Part shown: one piece after another, positions 7,753-15,455 of the stretch
Numbering within the stretch: the first letter of the stretch is position 1
How the letters are laid out: every line of letters begins with the position of its first letter
Source: CAZMXI01 sp964570205
GTDB taxonomy: Bacteria; Planctomycetota; Phycisphaerae; Tepidisphaerales; Tepidisphaeraceae
Assembly: GCA_964570205.1 (NCBI GenBank)
Contig: CAZMXI010000054.1
Location: 1 to 27,459 of the forward strand
Length of the DNA: 27,459 bases
Reading direction: 5' to 3'
Notes under the pieces: model-generated
Database searches by the model: none
What the model was told of the DNA's origin: nothing
What the model saw: the letters and a program-made list of their open reading frames with translations, nothing else
Translations under genes and position numbers: made by a program

Positions 7753-10651
7753 GGCCGGCCTCCTTTGCGTCGACAAGGGCATTGGCACGCGCGGCGGGCC
7801 AGAGGAACAGGACCATGGCTGCCAGCAGGAGGGTTGCGCCGATGGCGGCCGGTGCGCGGACAGCGTTTTGGAGGTAGTACTCGATGGCGCGTTCTCGGCC
7901 GGCCTGCTCGACGGCATGCTGCCAGGGGACGTTAAGGGCCGCATCAAACAGGAGCACGGCGGCGGCAAAGCCCAGGATGCCGAAGGTGGCGCGAAGCATA
8001 TGGGTGGGGCCATCGCCGCGGCGAGCCAGCATCGACAAACCGGCGGCGAACAGGAGCAGGACGTAGGTTACGATCTGCATTGCCAGTTCCATGAGGGTTG
8101 GCCAGGAGGGTGGGAAACTCTGGCTGAGATCGCCGGGAGTCTGATCGAGCACGCCTGCGGTGATCAAATCGGGCAGGTCGATCACCATCGCAGACGCGGG
8201 AATGAAGGAAAGAGCCAGCAGGAACGTTGCGACGGTTCCGGCGACCACCCGGCCGATGTTCAGTGGCGGTCGGGGCCGAAGCGAGGAGGCCATGCTGGGC
8301 ATGGTCTGGGGCGCGATGGTGCATGGAGCGGCCGGGGGCGGCGTCACCGGGAGGGTTCCCGGTTCGGAGCGAGGCGGGCCCATGGGCAACGTCAGGTCGG
8401 CGGGCGACGGCGGCGGCGGGGCGGCCGGGGTGGCCAGGACCGGTGCGGCGGGCGAATCCAGAGGCGCGCGAAGCAGGAAGCTGGTGATCAGGGCGACCGA
8501 AGGCAGGATGATGAAGAAGAGGGCGATGAGTTCCTCTTCGCCGTCGAGGCGGGCATTGCCCCAGAGCATGCCGCTTGCGATGATCGACTGAATGCAGGCC
8601 CAGCGGAGCAGGGGGCGGATGACGCCTGGCCACCAGCCGCGGAACGACTTCTCGGTGGCGCGGCGGAAACAGAGTATCGCCAGGAGGATCAGGCCGATGC
8701 CGAAGCCGATCAGTAAGCTTTCATCCTCGGCGCCGAAATTGTCGGCGCCGGGCGCGCAGAGCATGACCAGGCCGGTGGAGAACGAGATCACCAGGGCGAT
8801 GATCCAGCCGATGCGCAGGGCGTTTGGGATAGGCATGGCGAAAGCTGTTGAAGCCAAGGCGGAAGACGGGGCCGGGGTTGCGCGGCGCACGGGCGCACCG
8901 GTCGGAGCCATTCTGCCATCGCCGCGGGGCAGGGGAGGGGGCGAGGCGCCCTTGGGGGATTGATCTCGCCGCGGAGCGCCGGCCTGGCGTCGTGACGCGA
9001 AGGGATCCCAGGGGCTGGCAACCTGGATGGCCAGCGAGGCGCCGGCGAGGACGCCGAACGTGACTTGGGGGAGACCGCTGAAGATCAGGGATGCCAGCAG
9101 CGCCAGAAGCGCGGCGCCACAGGCGAGGGGAAAGGAAACGCGCTGTTCCCGCCCCGGCGCGGTGGCTTTCCGCCAGTCCAGGACAAAGAGGGGGACGGCG
9201 ATGGCGATCCAGGATATGAACAGGCGTCCGATGATCTCGTCAGAGCCCGGCCCCTCGGCCATGGCCACGAACAAGGCGCTGCACAGGATGCAGAACACGA
9301 TGGCGACGCCGCCGGTAGCGAGGCGTTCAAGTCCGCCTCGCTCATGGGCCAGCCTCGGCAGGAGTTTGCGACGTGTGATGCGCATGCCCGCGGTGATGCC
9401 GAGGATGGCCGTGGCGGCGAAGAAGCCACACGCGAGGGCGGTGTCGTTGTCGCCGAGGCTGAGGATGCCAATTGCACTGCTGAAAACCGCAGCGATCAGC
9501 AGGACGAGAAGCCGGCGGTGGCGGAGGGGCAGGGGATCCGCGGCGGGGTCGCCCATTTCGCCCGGGATGGCGGCATAAAGGGGCTGGCCGGCGGGGCCGT
9601 GTCCGCCGTTAGCCAGACGGGCGCCGGCGTCGGCCATGCGGTCGCCAAAATCGGCGAGGCCGCCGCTGACGCGGTCGGCCCATTGGCCGATGCCCTGCCA
9701 GAAGTCGGTGGGAGGGGCATCGGGGCCGGGAATGTTCTCTTTGGGCATGGCGCTGGAACCGCCGACCCCGACGGCGACGCCCGCCCCGACCTGCTGGGCG
9801 ACGCGCTGGGCGACCATGCTCAGGTCGACTGGCGAGAAAGCGGAGACGGAATTGCGAACATGCTCAGCGCCGAAAACCGCCTCGACCATTTCCTGCACGC
9901 TCTGAAATCTCTGTTCCGGGTCCTTCGCCATGGCTTTCTTAATCACCGAGGCGAATGGCTCGGAAATCCCCGAAACGATCACCTCGGCGGTCATGTGCTT
10001 CATGAGGATCTCAGCGGGGCTGCCGCCGAGGTAGGGCACCGTGCCGGTGATCAGCTCGTACAGCATCGCCCCCATGGCGTAGATGTCGATCGACTTGTCG
10101 TATCGCCCCATGCCGACCTCGGGCGCCATGTAGTGGACGGTGCCGACGGTGATGGTCTGGCCGGAATGGACGGAGGCGGCCATCGCCTTGCTAAGGCCAT
10201 AGTCGCCGATCTTTGCGTAGCCATTTTCAAAGAAGATGTTGCCGGGCTTGAGGTCGCGGTGGACGATGCCGCAATCGTGGAGGTATTGCAGACCTTTGCC
10301 GATCTCGCGGAGGAAGAAGGCGGCCTTCTGTTCGCCAAGGCCGCCGGGCGACTGATCCAGCAGTTCCCGCAGGCTCGGGCCGCTGACGAATTCCATGATA
10401 ATGAAGGGTGTTCCTTCGTCATTGCGGCGGACGTCGAAAATGGTGACAAGGTGTGGGCTCTTGAGGTTCATGCACTGGCTGACGCCGCGCAGCTCGATCT
10501 GCTCGTAGCCCTGAATGACCTTGAGGGCGACCTCGCGGCCGGAATCGGCGAGGGCGTAATAGACTTCGCCGAAGCCGCCGCGGCCGGCGGCGCGCTGGAT
10601 GGTGTATCCCTCAAGCGGTCGATCGCCATATTTGTAACGGAATGCGGCCAT
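7739..10651 (-). CDS. Large membrane Ser/Thr protein kinase (planctomycete DYG type)
   Basis: 970 residues. The kinase domain occupies about 13-260: glycine loop GRGGFGEV (23-30), VALK with K44, HRDLKPGN (H131-R132-D133), DYG in place of DFG (150-152, in KIGDYGLSK) and MAPE (175-178). The catalytic Asp, the metal Asp and the Lys are all present, so activity is expected. After about 300 comes a Pro/Gly-rich linker, and then from about 370 many hydrophobic segments (LVLLIAAVFSSAIGIL, LACGFFAATAILGITAGM and others) interrupted by Pro/Ala-rich spacers. This makes a multi-pass membrane C-terminal half of about 600 residues. The start at 10651 has GGGGA upstream. It lies 25 bases after the FHA-like gene and overlaps the next gene. 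The likely role is phosphorylating partners in the same operon; substrates are not known. Confidence 0.88.
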   Translation of the reverse strand: MAAFRYKYGDRPLEGYTIQRAAGRGGFGEVYYALADSGREVALKVIQGYEQIELRGVSQCMNLKSPHLVTIFDVRRNDEGTPFIIMEFVSGPSLRELLDQSPGGLGEQKAAFFLREIGKGLQYLHDCGIVHRDLKPGNIFFENGYAKIGDYGLSKAMAASVHSGQTITVGTVHYMAPEVGMGRYDKSIDIYAMGAMLYELITGTVPYLGGSPAEILMKHMTAEVIVSGISEPFASVIKKAMAKDPEQRFQSVQEMVEAVFGAEHVRNSVSAFSPVDLSMVAQRVAQQVGAGVAVGVGGSSAMPKENIPGPDAPPTDFWQGIGQWADRVSGGLADFGDRMADAGARLANGGHGPAGQPLYAAIPGEMGDPAADPLPLRHRRLLVLLIAAVFSSAIGILSLGDNDTALACGFFAATAILGITAGMRITRRKLLPRLAHERGGLERLATGGVAIVFCILCSALFVAMAEGPGSDEIIGRLFISWIAIAVPLFVLDWRKATAPGREQRVSFPLACGAALLALLASLIFSGLPQVTFGVLAGASLAIQVASPWDPFASRRQAGAPRRDQSPKGASPPPLPRGDGRMAPTGAPVRRATPAPSSALASTAFAMPIPNALRIGWIIALVISFSTGLVMLCAPGADNFGAEDESLLIGFGIGLILLAILCFRRATEKSFRGWWPGVIRPLLRWACIQSIIASGMLWGNARLDGEEELIALFFIILPSVALITSFLLRAPLDSPAAPVLATPAAPPPPSPADLTLPMGPPRSEPGTLPVTPPPAAPCTIAPQTMPSMASSLRPRPPLNIGRVVAGTVATFLLALSFIPASAMVIDLPDLITAGVLDQTPGDLSQSFPPSWPTLMELAMQIVTYVLLLFAAGLSMLARRGDGPTHMLRATFGILGFAAAVLLFDAALNVPWQHAVEQAGRERAIEYYLQNAVRAPAAIGATLLLAAMVLFLWPAARANALVDAKEAGHAAR

Positions 10652-10676
10652 GGTCGTCCCCGACAGTTGCGTTAAG

Positions 10677-12272
10677 TCACCCCTGGACCACAGTGAAACT
10701 CAGATCGCCGACGCTTACGCGGCAGCCCAGGCCGATGCCCGTGCCGTCGCCGACAGTTCCGTTGACCTGAACGACGGCCCTGGCACGGCACCGAAGCTTG
10801 CTGCCTTGAAGGTGCAGGACAACCGGCTCGGGCAGGTCGTCGCACCGGATATGGGCCGCAGCCCCGGGGCCGATGATGAGCTCACGGTCCATCAGGATTG
10901 CGCGGCGAACATCGCCCCTCGGCAGCCGGGCCGAGGTCAATTCTAGGACCGCTGATGTGCTGGCGGGCGACGGTGTACGAAAAGTCATGCGGCAGCGGGG
11001 CGTAAGAGCGATTTCGTCGCCGTTGGCCAGCAGCCTGCCGTTGGTTGGGCGGGCGTTGACGTTGATGGGAAGGCCCGAGCGAAGGAAATAGTCTTCTTCC
11101 TGCCGTTCGATGGTGAGTCGGGGCGTATGGGCGTCGGCGAGCAACGGCAGGTCAGGCGGCGGGCTGGTGCTGACCGGGCCGACGGTGACATGATCGCCAC
11201 GGACGACATAGAAGCTGCCGACGCCATCGACCTGGACGACAAACCGGCTGGGTATATCGATCGAGTCGTCCATGGAGGGCAAGGACGGGATGTGCGGCCG
11301 GGGCTCGGCGGCCGGGGCCGCGGGTTGCCCGTGTGGGCGTGTTGCGTGGAGCATCGGCTGTGTCATGTCGTGATGGGCGACATCGGCGAGCAGGCCAAGA
11401 GGGCCGGTGCGGAGCTGATCCCAGGCGGCGGCCGCTTCACGGAGGTTCTTGAGCGTATCCTGAATCCAGTTAGCGGATGTAGCGATGTTGGCGAGGCGGG
11501 CGAGAATCTCCTCGGCTTGGCGAAGCTGACCGGAGGTGATGCAGCGCCACGCCAGACGCATCTGGTCCAGAGCGCGGCGAAGCTCTTCCATCTCGACGCT
11601 CTGTTCGGGAAGCCGTTGCAGGCGAGCCAGGTAGACGGCGGCTTGATCCAGCCGGCCATTCTGGATCGCGGCGTGGATGCGCTGGCCGAGCACGTCGCTG
11701 GTGCGGCGGATCATCTCCCGCAGACGGGCATCGGAGCATTCGGCCGGGCGGATTCGCGACAGTTCGTCGATGGCGGCTTCCCAGTCGTCGCCGTCGAGAG
11801 CGGCGGCAACTTTGGTGGCGACGGCATCGATCAGGGCACGGCGGGCTTCGACATCGCCGGCGAGTATCGCCGCATCGCCATGGCCGGGCTTGACGGCGGC
11901 GAGGAGTTTCTGGCCGACGGTGAGGAACCCGTTGTTGATCTGCTGGCGGGCCGCGGCAAGCACGTGCGCGTGCTGATTGGCATCGCGATGCTGGCAGCCC
12001 ATGGCGGCGACGACGGCAGCGTGGAGTTCTGCAATCTCGGGGAGGTTGCCGGCAAGCCGGCCGGCTTTGTCGGCGTCAGCGCCGGCCTGGGGCAACAGGC
12101 CGCTCGAAAGGAACTTGCGTCCGCGCTCGAGCAGGGCGCGGGCGAGTCGTCCGGCGAGTTCCTGTCCTTTGCGATGGCTTCGAAGGTCGGCAGCGGACAC
12201 GATCTCGAAGGCCTCGTCAAGCCGTCCATCGGCCATGGCCACTTGAGCTTGTTTGATTTGCAGAATCAACAC
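10677..12272 (-). CDS. Helical-repeat protein with C-terminal FHA-like domains
   Basis: 531 residues from a GTG start at 12272 with GGAG 7 bases upstream. Residues 1-290 are Ala/Arg/Leu-rich helices with repeated TPR-like pairs (GRLDEAFEIVSAADL near 16-30, NGRLDQAAVYLARLQ near 205-219, GQLRQAEEILARL near 248-260). A Pro-rich linker (about 305-335) leads to two beta-rich stretches that look like degenerate FHA domains. The first is about 343-432, with HVTVGPVS, HTPRLTIERQEEDYFLRSG and NGRLLANGDEIAL. The second is about 455-530, with RELIIGPGAAAHIRCDD, VQVNG and a final GDLSFTVV. FHA domains bind phosphothreonine peptides, so pairing with the adjacent kinase makes sense. The classical Arg/Ser/His pocket residues are hard to place, so binding may be lost. 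The family as a whole is not recognised. Confidence 0.68.
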   Translation of the reverse strand: MLILQIKQAQVAMADGRLDEAFEIVSAADLRSHRKGQELAGRLARALLERGRKFLSSGLLPQAGADADKAGRLAGNLPEIAELHAAVVAAMGCQHRDANQHAHVLAAARQQINNGFLTVGQKLLAAVKPGHGDAAILAGDVEARRALIDAVATKVAAALDGDDWEAAIDELSRIRPAECSDARLREMIRRTSDVLGQRIHAAIQNGRLDQAAVYLARLQRLPEQSVEMEELRRALDQMRLAWRCITSGQLRQAEEILARLANIATSANWIQDTLKNLREAAAAWDQLRTGPLGLLADVAHHDMTQPMLHATRPHGQPAAPAAEPRPHIPSLPSMDDSIDIPSRFVVQVDGVGSFYVVRGDHVTVGPVSTSPPPDLPLLADAHTPRLTIERQEEDYFLRSGLPINVNARPTNGRLLANGDEIALTPRCRMTFRTPSPASTSAVLELTSARLPRGDVRRAILMDRELIIGPGAAAHIRCDDLPEPVVLHLQGSKLRCRARAVVQVNGTVGDGTGIGLGCRVSVGDLSFTVVQG

Positions 12273-12313
12273 GGTCTGACTCCGGTTGGCGGCACGACGC
12301 TTGCTCAGGCGTC

Positions 12314-12511
12314 CTACGCGGCGGAAACCTCCAGCCTGCGGTGGTGATCGCGGCTCATCTGACGCTGCGGCACCAGGCAGCGCTCGCCCTTGTTGTTGAG
12401 CGCGTGACTCAGATACAGCTCAAGATCGCGGACCATTCGGCGCCGCATCGACCGCAGGGCATACTGGCGGTCGGCGGCGCGGGTCGGAGTTCTGCTGTCT
12501 TGGGGATTCAT
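12314..12511 (-). CDS. Small basic protein of unknown function
   Basis: 65 residues from the ATG at 12511. The start is well supported by GGAAGG 7 bases upstream (bases 12519-12524 on the complement). The product is very basic: RSMRRRMVRDLELYLSHALN in the middle and RQMSRDHHRRLE near the end, predicted to form one or two amphipathic helices. It lies 41 bases before the FHA-like gene on the same strand, as the first gene of the proposed signalling operon. No family is recognised. The charge and size would fit a nucleic-acid-binding or regulatory peptide, but that is a guess. Confidence 0.5.
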   Translation of the reverse strand: MNPQDSRTPTRAADRQYALRSMRRRMVRDLELYLSHALNNKGERCLVPQRQMSRDHHRRLEVSAA

Positions 12512-12739
12512 GATACGACCTTCCGATGCAAACGCCATCTCTTGTGCCACAAGGAACTTAGCATGGGGCGGGGCGAGGCGGCGTGGCGCCGGCACGCGCT
12601 CACGCCGCCTTCGGCCGCGGGATCGGCATACCCTGGCTGGGTGGCTTCCAGCGGAATTGTTCTGGTTCTCGCACACAGATGACATGTCGATAGGCCTAGG
12701 TGTTTATTTCAGGCAGTGGGGGTGCTGCGTCGAGGCAGG

Positions 12740-12769
12740 TTGCCATCGGGGAAGCAGGTCGAGTATAAA
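12740..12769 (+). promoter_or_regulatory. Sigma-70-type promoter for tRNA-Gly
   Basis: TTGCCA (12740-12745) and TATAAA (12764-12769) are 18 bases apart and match 5 of 6 consensus positions in the -10 box. The predicted transcript start is about 12776, 12 bases before the mature tRNA 5' end. Confidence 0.6.
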
Positions 12770-12787
12770 TAGACCCCGAAAGTGGTT

Positions 12788-12860
12788 GCGGGTGTAACTC
12801 AATTGGCAGAGTACGGGCTTTCCAAGCCTGATGTTGAGGGTTCGACTCCCTTCACCCGCT
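12788..12860 (+). tRNA. tRNA-Gly (anticodon UCC)
   Basis: The 73-base cloverleaf has acceptor GCGGGTG pairing with CACCCGC and discriminator T. The D-arm contains AACTCAATTGGCAGAGT. The anticodon stem CGGGC/GCCTG (one G-T pair) encloses the loop TTTCCAA, giving anticodon TCC, which reads GGA/GGG glycine codons. The T arm is GAGGG TTCGACT CCCTT. No CCA is encoded, so it must be added after transcription. A promoter lies just upstream and an intrinsic terminator just downstream, so the gene appears to be a single transcription unit. Confidence 0.95.
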
Positions 12861-12866
12861 CTTTCG

Positions 12867-12893
12867 CCCCATCCCCGCCGGATGGGGTTTTTT
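12867..12893 (+). terminator. Rho-independent terminator after tRNA-Gly
   Basis: An 8-bp perfect stem, CCCCATCC (12867-12874) with GGATGGGG (12880-12887), closes a 5-base loop and is followed directly by six T residues. It begins 7 bases after the tRNA 3' end. Confidence 0.85.
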
Positions 12894-13058
12894 GTTGGTA
12901 TGCCGGGCATGGCTCGATGACTTGGAGGTGCGAGTCCTCTGGCGATCCTTGTGACGGGAACCGCTAACCGAATAGCAATGGCCGCCGCTAGGCGTGATGA
13001 GGGATCGGCAGAAGTCAGCAGAGGCCTCAATGGCTTCCCGCACCGGAAGCGAAGGGCC

Positions 13059-13235
13059 GAACGTGCCCAGCACGACCTTTGCGTAGCCGCCCTCGATCGG
13101 CGGGCAGGGGGCGATGGCCAGAACCTCGGCCTGGCCGGCGATCTCCAGTTCCGGCAGCGACAGGTACACCCACGCCCCGGCCTGGGCTTGCGTCTGCTGG
13201 ACCCAGCTCAACGGCTGGAGCAGGGTCATCTGGAC
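13059..13235 (-). pseudogene. Truncated copy of the HINT-toxin segment
   Basis: On the minus strand, about 57 codons beginning at the ATG at 13229 match residues 24-80 of the toxin at 14385-15305. Shared stretches include GAWVYLSLPELEIAGQAEVL and AIAPCPPIEGGY. By eye 48 of 57 residues are identical, and the DNA is nearly identical across the middle. Homology begins abruptly near CCAGATGACC, with an in-frame TAG just upstream, and ends after GTF. The rest of the open frame, down to 12852, shows no relation to the toxin and runs into the tRNA-Gly gene. There is no HINT catalytic end, no toxin domain and no convincing Shine-Dalgarno. It is best read as a leftover from duplication or recombination of the toxin cassette. 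Confidence 0.8.
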
Positions 13236-13291
13236 CGTCTAATGCTGTTCGTCGGAGATTGAGGCCTTCCCCGTAGCCCGCCGGGCTCGCC

Positions 13292-13759
13292 CTATTCCAC
13301 CCGCTTGAATGTCGGCCCATCCGGGCCGGCCAGCGTCTTGTCGGCTGGCGAATAGGTAAACACCAGATGCCGCTCATCCTGGGGGATCTGGCGGCCGTCG
13401 GGGCTGCGCTCCAGTTCGAGCGTAACCTGGTTGCCCTGGGCCGACCAGCGTCCCTCGGCCTTGTTGGTGATGGTCTGGCCGGGCGCGGCCGAGCGGGTCA
13501 TGGTGTTGGTCAGGTGGGCCGTGCCATCAGCGCGCAGATCGAGCTGCATGGTGGATGAGAAAGCCGCCGGATCGCCCATCTGCGCCTTCCACTGCCCGGC
13601 GACCTCGGGCGAAGCCGCGGGCTTGGCCGGGGTGGCGTTGTTGGATGCCAGGTCGGGGTCACGGGGCTTATCCGATTCGGTCTTATCGCAGCCCGCCAAT
13701 GCCAATCCGGCGAGGATCAGGCAGCAGCCCAGGTAAAGCCTTCCCATGCGAAGAGTCAT
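13292..13759 (-). CDS. Small lipoprotein of unknown function
   Basis: 155 residues from the ATG at 13759, with AAGGAG 7 bases upstream. A lipoprotein signal (LYLGCCLILAGLALAGC) puts the lipidated cysteine at 24, in lipobox LAGC. A Lys/Asp/Pro/Ala-rich linker follows (about 25-50). The remaining roughly 100 residues look like a small beta-barrel of the kind often written 'lipocalin-like' or DUF4488-like: GQWKAQMGD, STMQLDLRADGTAHLTNTM, EGRWSAQGNQVTLELERSPD and LVFTYSPADKTLAG. This is the pattern of a protein that scores size or energy terms as strands, but no enzyme motif is visible. It sits between the HINT fragment and Imm1. Its high GC, about 75 percent over the 60 bases counted at 13561-13620, marks it as native rather than part of the low-GC toxin cassette. 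Confidence 0.75.
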   Translation of the reverse strand: MTLRMGRLYLGCCLILAGLALAGCDKTESDKPRDPDLASNNATPAKPAASPEVAGQWKAQMGDPAAFSSTMQLDLRADGTAHLTNTMTRSAAPGQTITNKAEGRWSAQGNQVTLELERSPDGRQIPQDERHLVFTYSPADKTLAGPDGPTFKRVE

Positions 13760-13960
13760 CGATCCGCTCCTTTTTGTTGGTTTGCACATCATGCCCGGCC
13801 GGCTGGTTGCCGTCAAATGGAGGAATAAGCAGAAGCGGGCGGTGTGGGCTGCCGCACGAAGGAGACCGTGGCCAAAGACCACGGTGGCTGTGCCGAAGGT
13901 GCCCTCATGTTCTTATTGCGCTTGATGATCAGCCGCCGTAAGCGATGCCGGAGGTGGCGG

Positions 13961-14371
13961 CTAGTCATACTCGCTAATCCAGTCTAGCGAAGCCTTTCTT
14001 TGACCCGTATCAAAGAACTCCCTGGCCGCCTGAATGGCCCAATCCACTGGCACAAACTTTCTGTCTTCGTACTCCCCATCTTGTCCACCCACGCAAACCA
14101 ACTGCTTGCGGTCGGAGCGTCTCGGATCAATCAGGCTGTAAAAGCTCCAGTTATCCGTTGTCGTATTGACCAATAATCGACCGTCATGCTTGCCGGCAAT
14201 AATCATATAGTGCTGGCTGCCCGCCGCATCCGATAGCGTCACTATGGTTCTCTGCCGCCCATCCAGTGACGCAATTGCTTGTTCTACCCCATGCCATGTA
14301 GGATTATCGATACTCTTGCCATAATTCACTTTCTCACGCCAGTCATCGACGGACAGTATCTTCACAAACAT
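13961..14371 (-). CDS. Imm1-like immunity protein
   Basis: 136 residues from the ATG at 14371, which has GGAG 6 bases upstream and begins 13 bases after the toxin stop. The order of elements fits the Imm1 family: an N-terminal Trp motif (DDWREK), a helix (GVEQAIASLD), strands (RTIVTLSDAAGSQHYMIIAG, then LLVNTTTDNWSFYSL), the LVCVGGQDGEYED turn, and a C-terminal helix with VPVDWAIQAAREFFDTGQ and a terminal Trp (LDWISEYD). Imm1 proteins are known neighbours of polymorphic toxins, most often with deaminase domains, and this gene follows a predicted deaminase. Its likely role is to bind and block that toxin in the cytoplasm. GC is low: 50 and 47 percent in two 60-base lines (14041-14100, 14161-14220). 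An inverted repeat AGCCGCC/GGCGGCT lies at the stop but has no T run. Confidence 0.72.
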   Translation of the reverse strand: MFVKILSVDDWREKVNYGKSIDNPTWHGVEQAIASLDGRQRTIVTLSDAAGSQHYMIIAGKHDGRLLVNTTTDNWSFYSLIDPRRSDRKQLVCVGGQDGEYEDRKFVPVDWAIQAAREFFDTGQRKASLDWISEYD

Positions 14372-14384
14372 CACTGTCTCCGCG

Positions 14385-15305
14385 TCAAAGAGAAACCGGC
14401 ACCACACCATTCGGGGTGATGATCTCAAGGCTCTGCAGGCCAATCTGTCTTGCCAACGACTTGACACCACCATACAACCCGCATGGGTCGCACAAGGGGG
14501 TATCGACAAATAGCCGCCCGGTTGTGCCCGTAGCACCGCCATTAGCCGCCTGCTGAAATGCATCCAACTCCGCATGACTCGCAGAGACCGCATTTACTCT
14601 CAGTGTCACATGCTGCCCGTGGGCGTTAACGCCATAAAAGGAACGCCCATTGACATCCAGTCTGGCGATGACACCTCCGTTGGCCTGGCCGCCACCTGGA
14701 ATTGGTCCCAGTTCTTGGCGAAACCTCGCAAGATCGTCCAAACCCTCATTGGCCCATTGTGGCAAGTTCGGTGCCCGCTTTGGGCACGGCCCAGCATTAT
14801 GCGCCACCACCCCCAGCTCGCCGACCAGATACCGGTGGTCGCCTTCGACGCTCAGGTTGTACGTCCGGACCTCACCCGGAACATTATGGACGTATTCTAC
14901 CGCAACCGCCCCGGCTTCGCCCGCCAGAAGCTCGCCGGTTTCCAGCGAGCCGGCCGACACCCAGCCGCCCCGATCCAGGCTCCACAGCAGGTGGCCGGGA
15001 GTCACCCGCAGCGGATCATCCGCGCCGGCCAGCTTCACCTCGACCAGGTCGCGGGAGAGGTGGGTGAACGTCCCCAGGACCAGCTTGCCGTAGCCGCCTT
15101 CGATCGGCGGGCAGGGGGCGATGGCCAGAACCTCGGCCTGCCCGGCGATCTCCAGTTCCGGCAGCGACAGGTATACCCATGCCCCTTCCTCCGCCCCATT
15201 CCGCTGGATCCAGCCCAGCGGCTGGAGCAGGGTCATCTGGTAATACTCGCCCGGATGCTCCTCATCCGGCACCCGCAATTCCACCTGCCGCTGCTCGATG
15301 GCCAC
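14385..15305 (-). CDS. HINT-linked nucleic-acid deaminase toxin (polymorphic toxin C-terminal module)
   Basis: 306 residues from a GTG at 15305. Residues 24-170 form a planctomycete-style HINT (intein-like) domain: PCPPIEGGYGKLVLGTF, VTPGHLLWSLDRGGW (T102-P-x-H105), TYNLSVEGDHRYLVG and the end AHN (H169-N170), where release of the toxin would occur. Residues 171-306 form the effector. HAE (H244-A245-E246) and PLCDPC (C272, C275) supply the zinc ligands and catalytic Glu of the cytidine-deaminase fold, placed in the order expected for toxin deaminases of the SCP1.201/DddA or MafB19 kind. The exact subfamily is not settled. No delivery domain, RHS repeats or signal peptide is present. The frame runs back only about 95 bases before a TAA, so this is an isolated C-terminal cassette, perhaps silent or a donor for recombination. 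An Imm1-like gene follows. Confidence 0.75.
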   Translation of the reverse strand: MAIEQRQVELRVPDEEHPGEYYQMTLLQPLGWIQRNGAEEGAWVYLSLPELEIAGQAEVLAIAPCPPIEGGYGKLVLGTFTHLSRDLVEVKLAGADDPLRVTPGHLLWSLDRGGWVSAGSLETGELLAGEAGAVAVEYVHNVPGEVRTYNLSVEGDHRYLVGELGVVAHNAGPCPKRAPNLPQWANEGLDDLARFRQELGPIPGGGQANGGVIARLDVNGRSFYGVNAHGQHVTLRVNAVSASHAELDAFQQAANGGATGTTGRLFVDTPLCDPCGLYGGVKSLARQIGLQSLEIITPNGVVPVSL

Positions 15306-15455
15306 CGGCCCGTATCGTTGCGCGATGCCTGCGGTGGCGATAGCATTGACGTGCCCTGCGGAATGATGTTCGTGGGGGTGATGCCCGATGCGTCGGTTAT
15401 CTCATGTGCCGACAGGAGCAGCGAGCGAGACCCACAATGAACGTAGTGGCAGATA

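Noticed and set aside
9065..10675. A 536-codon plus-strand frame opposite the kinase
   Set aside because: Antisense to the kinase HRD, DYG and APE motifs; Gly/Asp/Ala-rich shadow.
11127..12347. A 406-codon plus-strand frame opposite the FHA-like gene
   Set aside because: No domain seen, while the minus frame has a Shine-Dalgarno, helical repeats and operon spacing.
13931..13962. AGCCGCC/GGCGGCT inverted repeat at the Imm1 stop as a terminator
   Set aside because: Only 7 bp with an 18-base loop and no T run.
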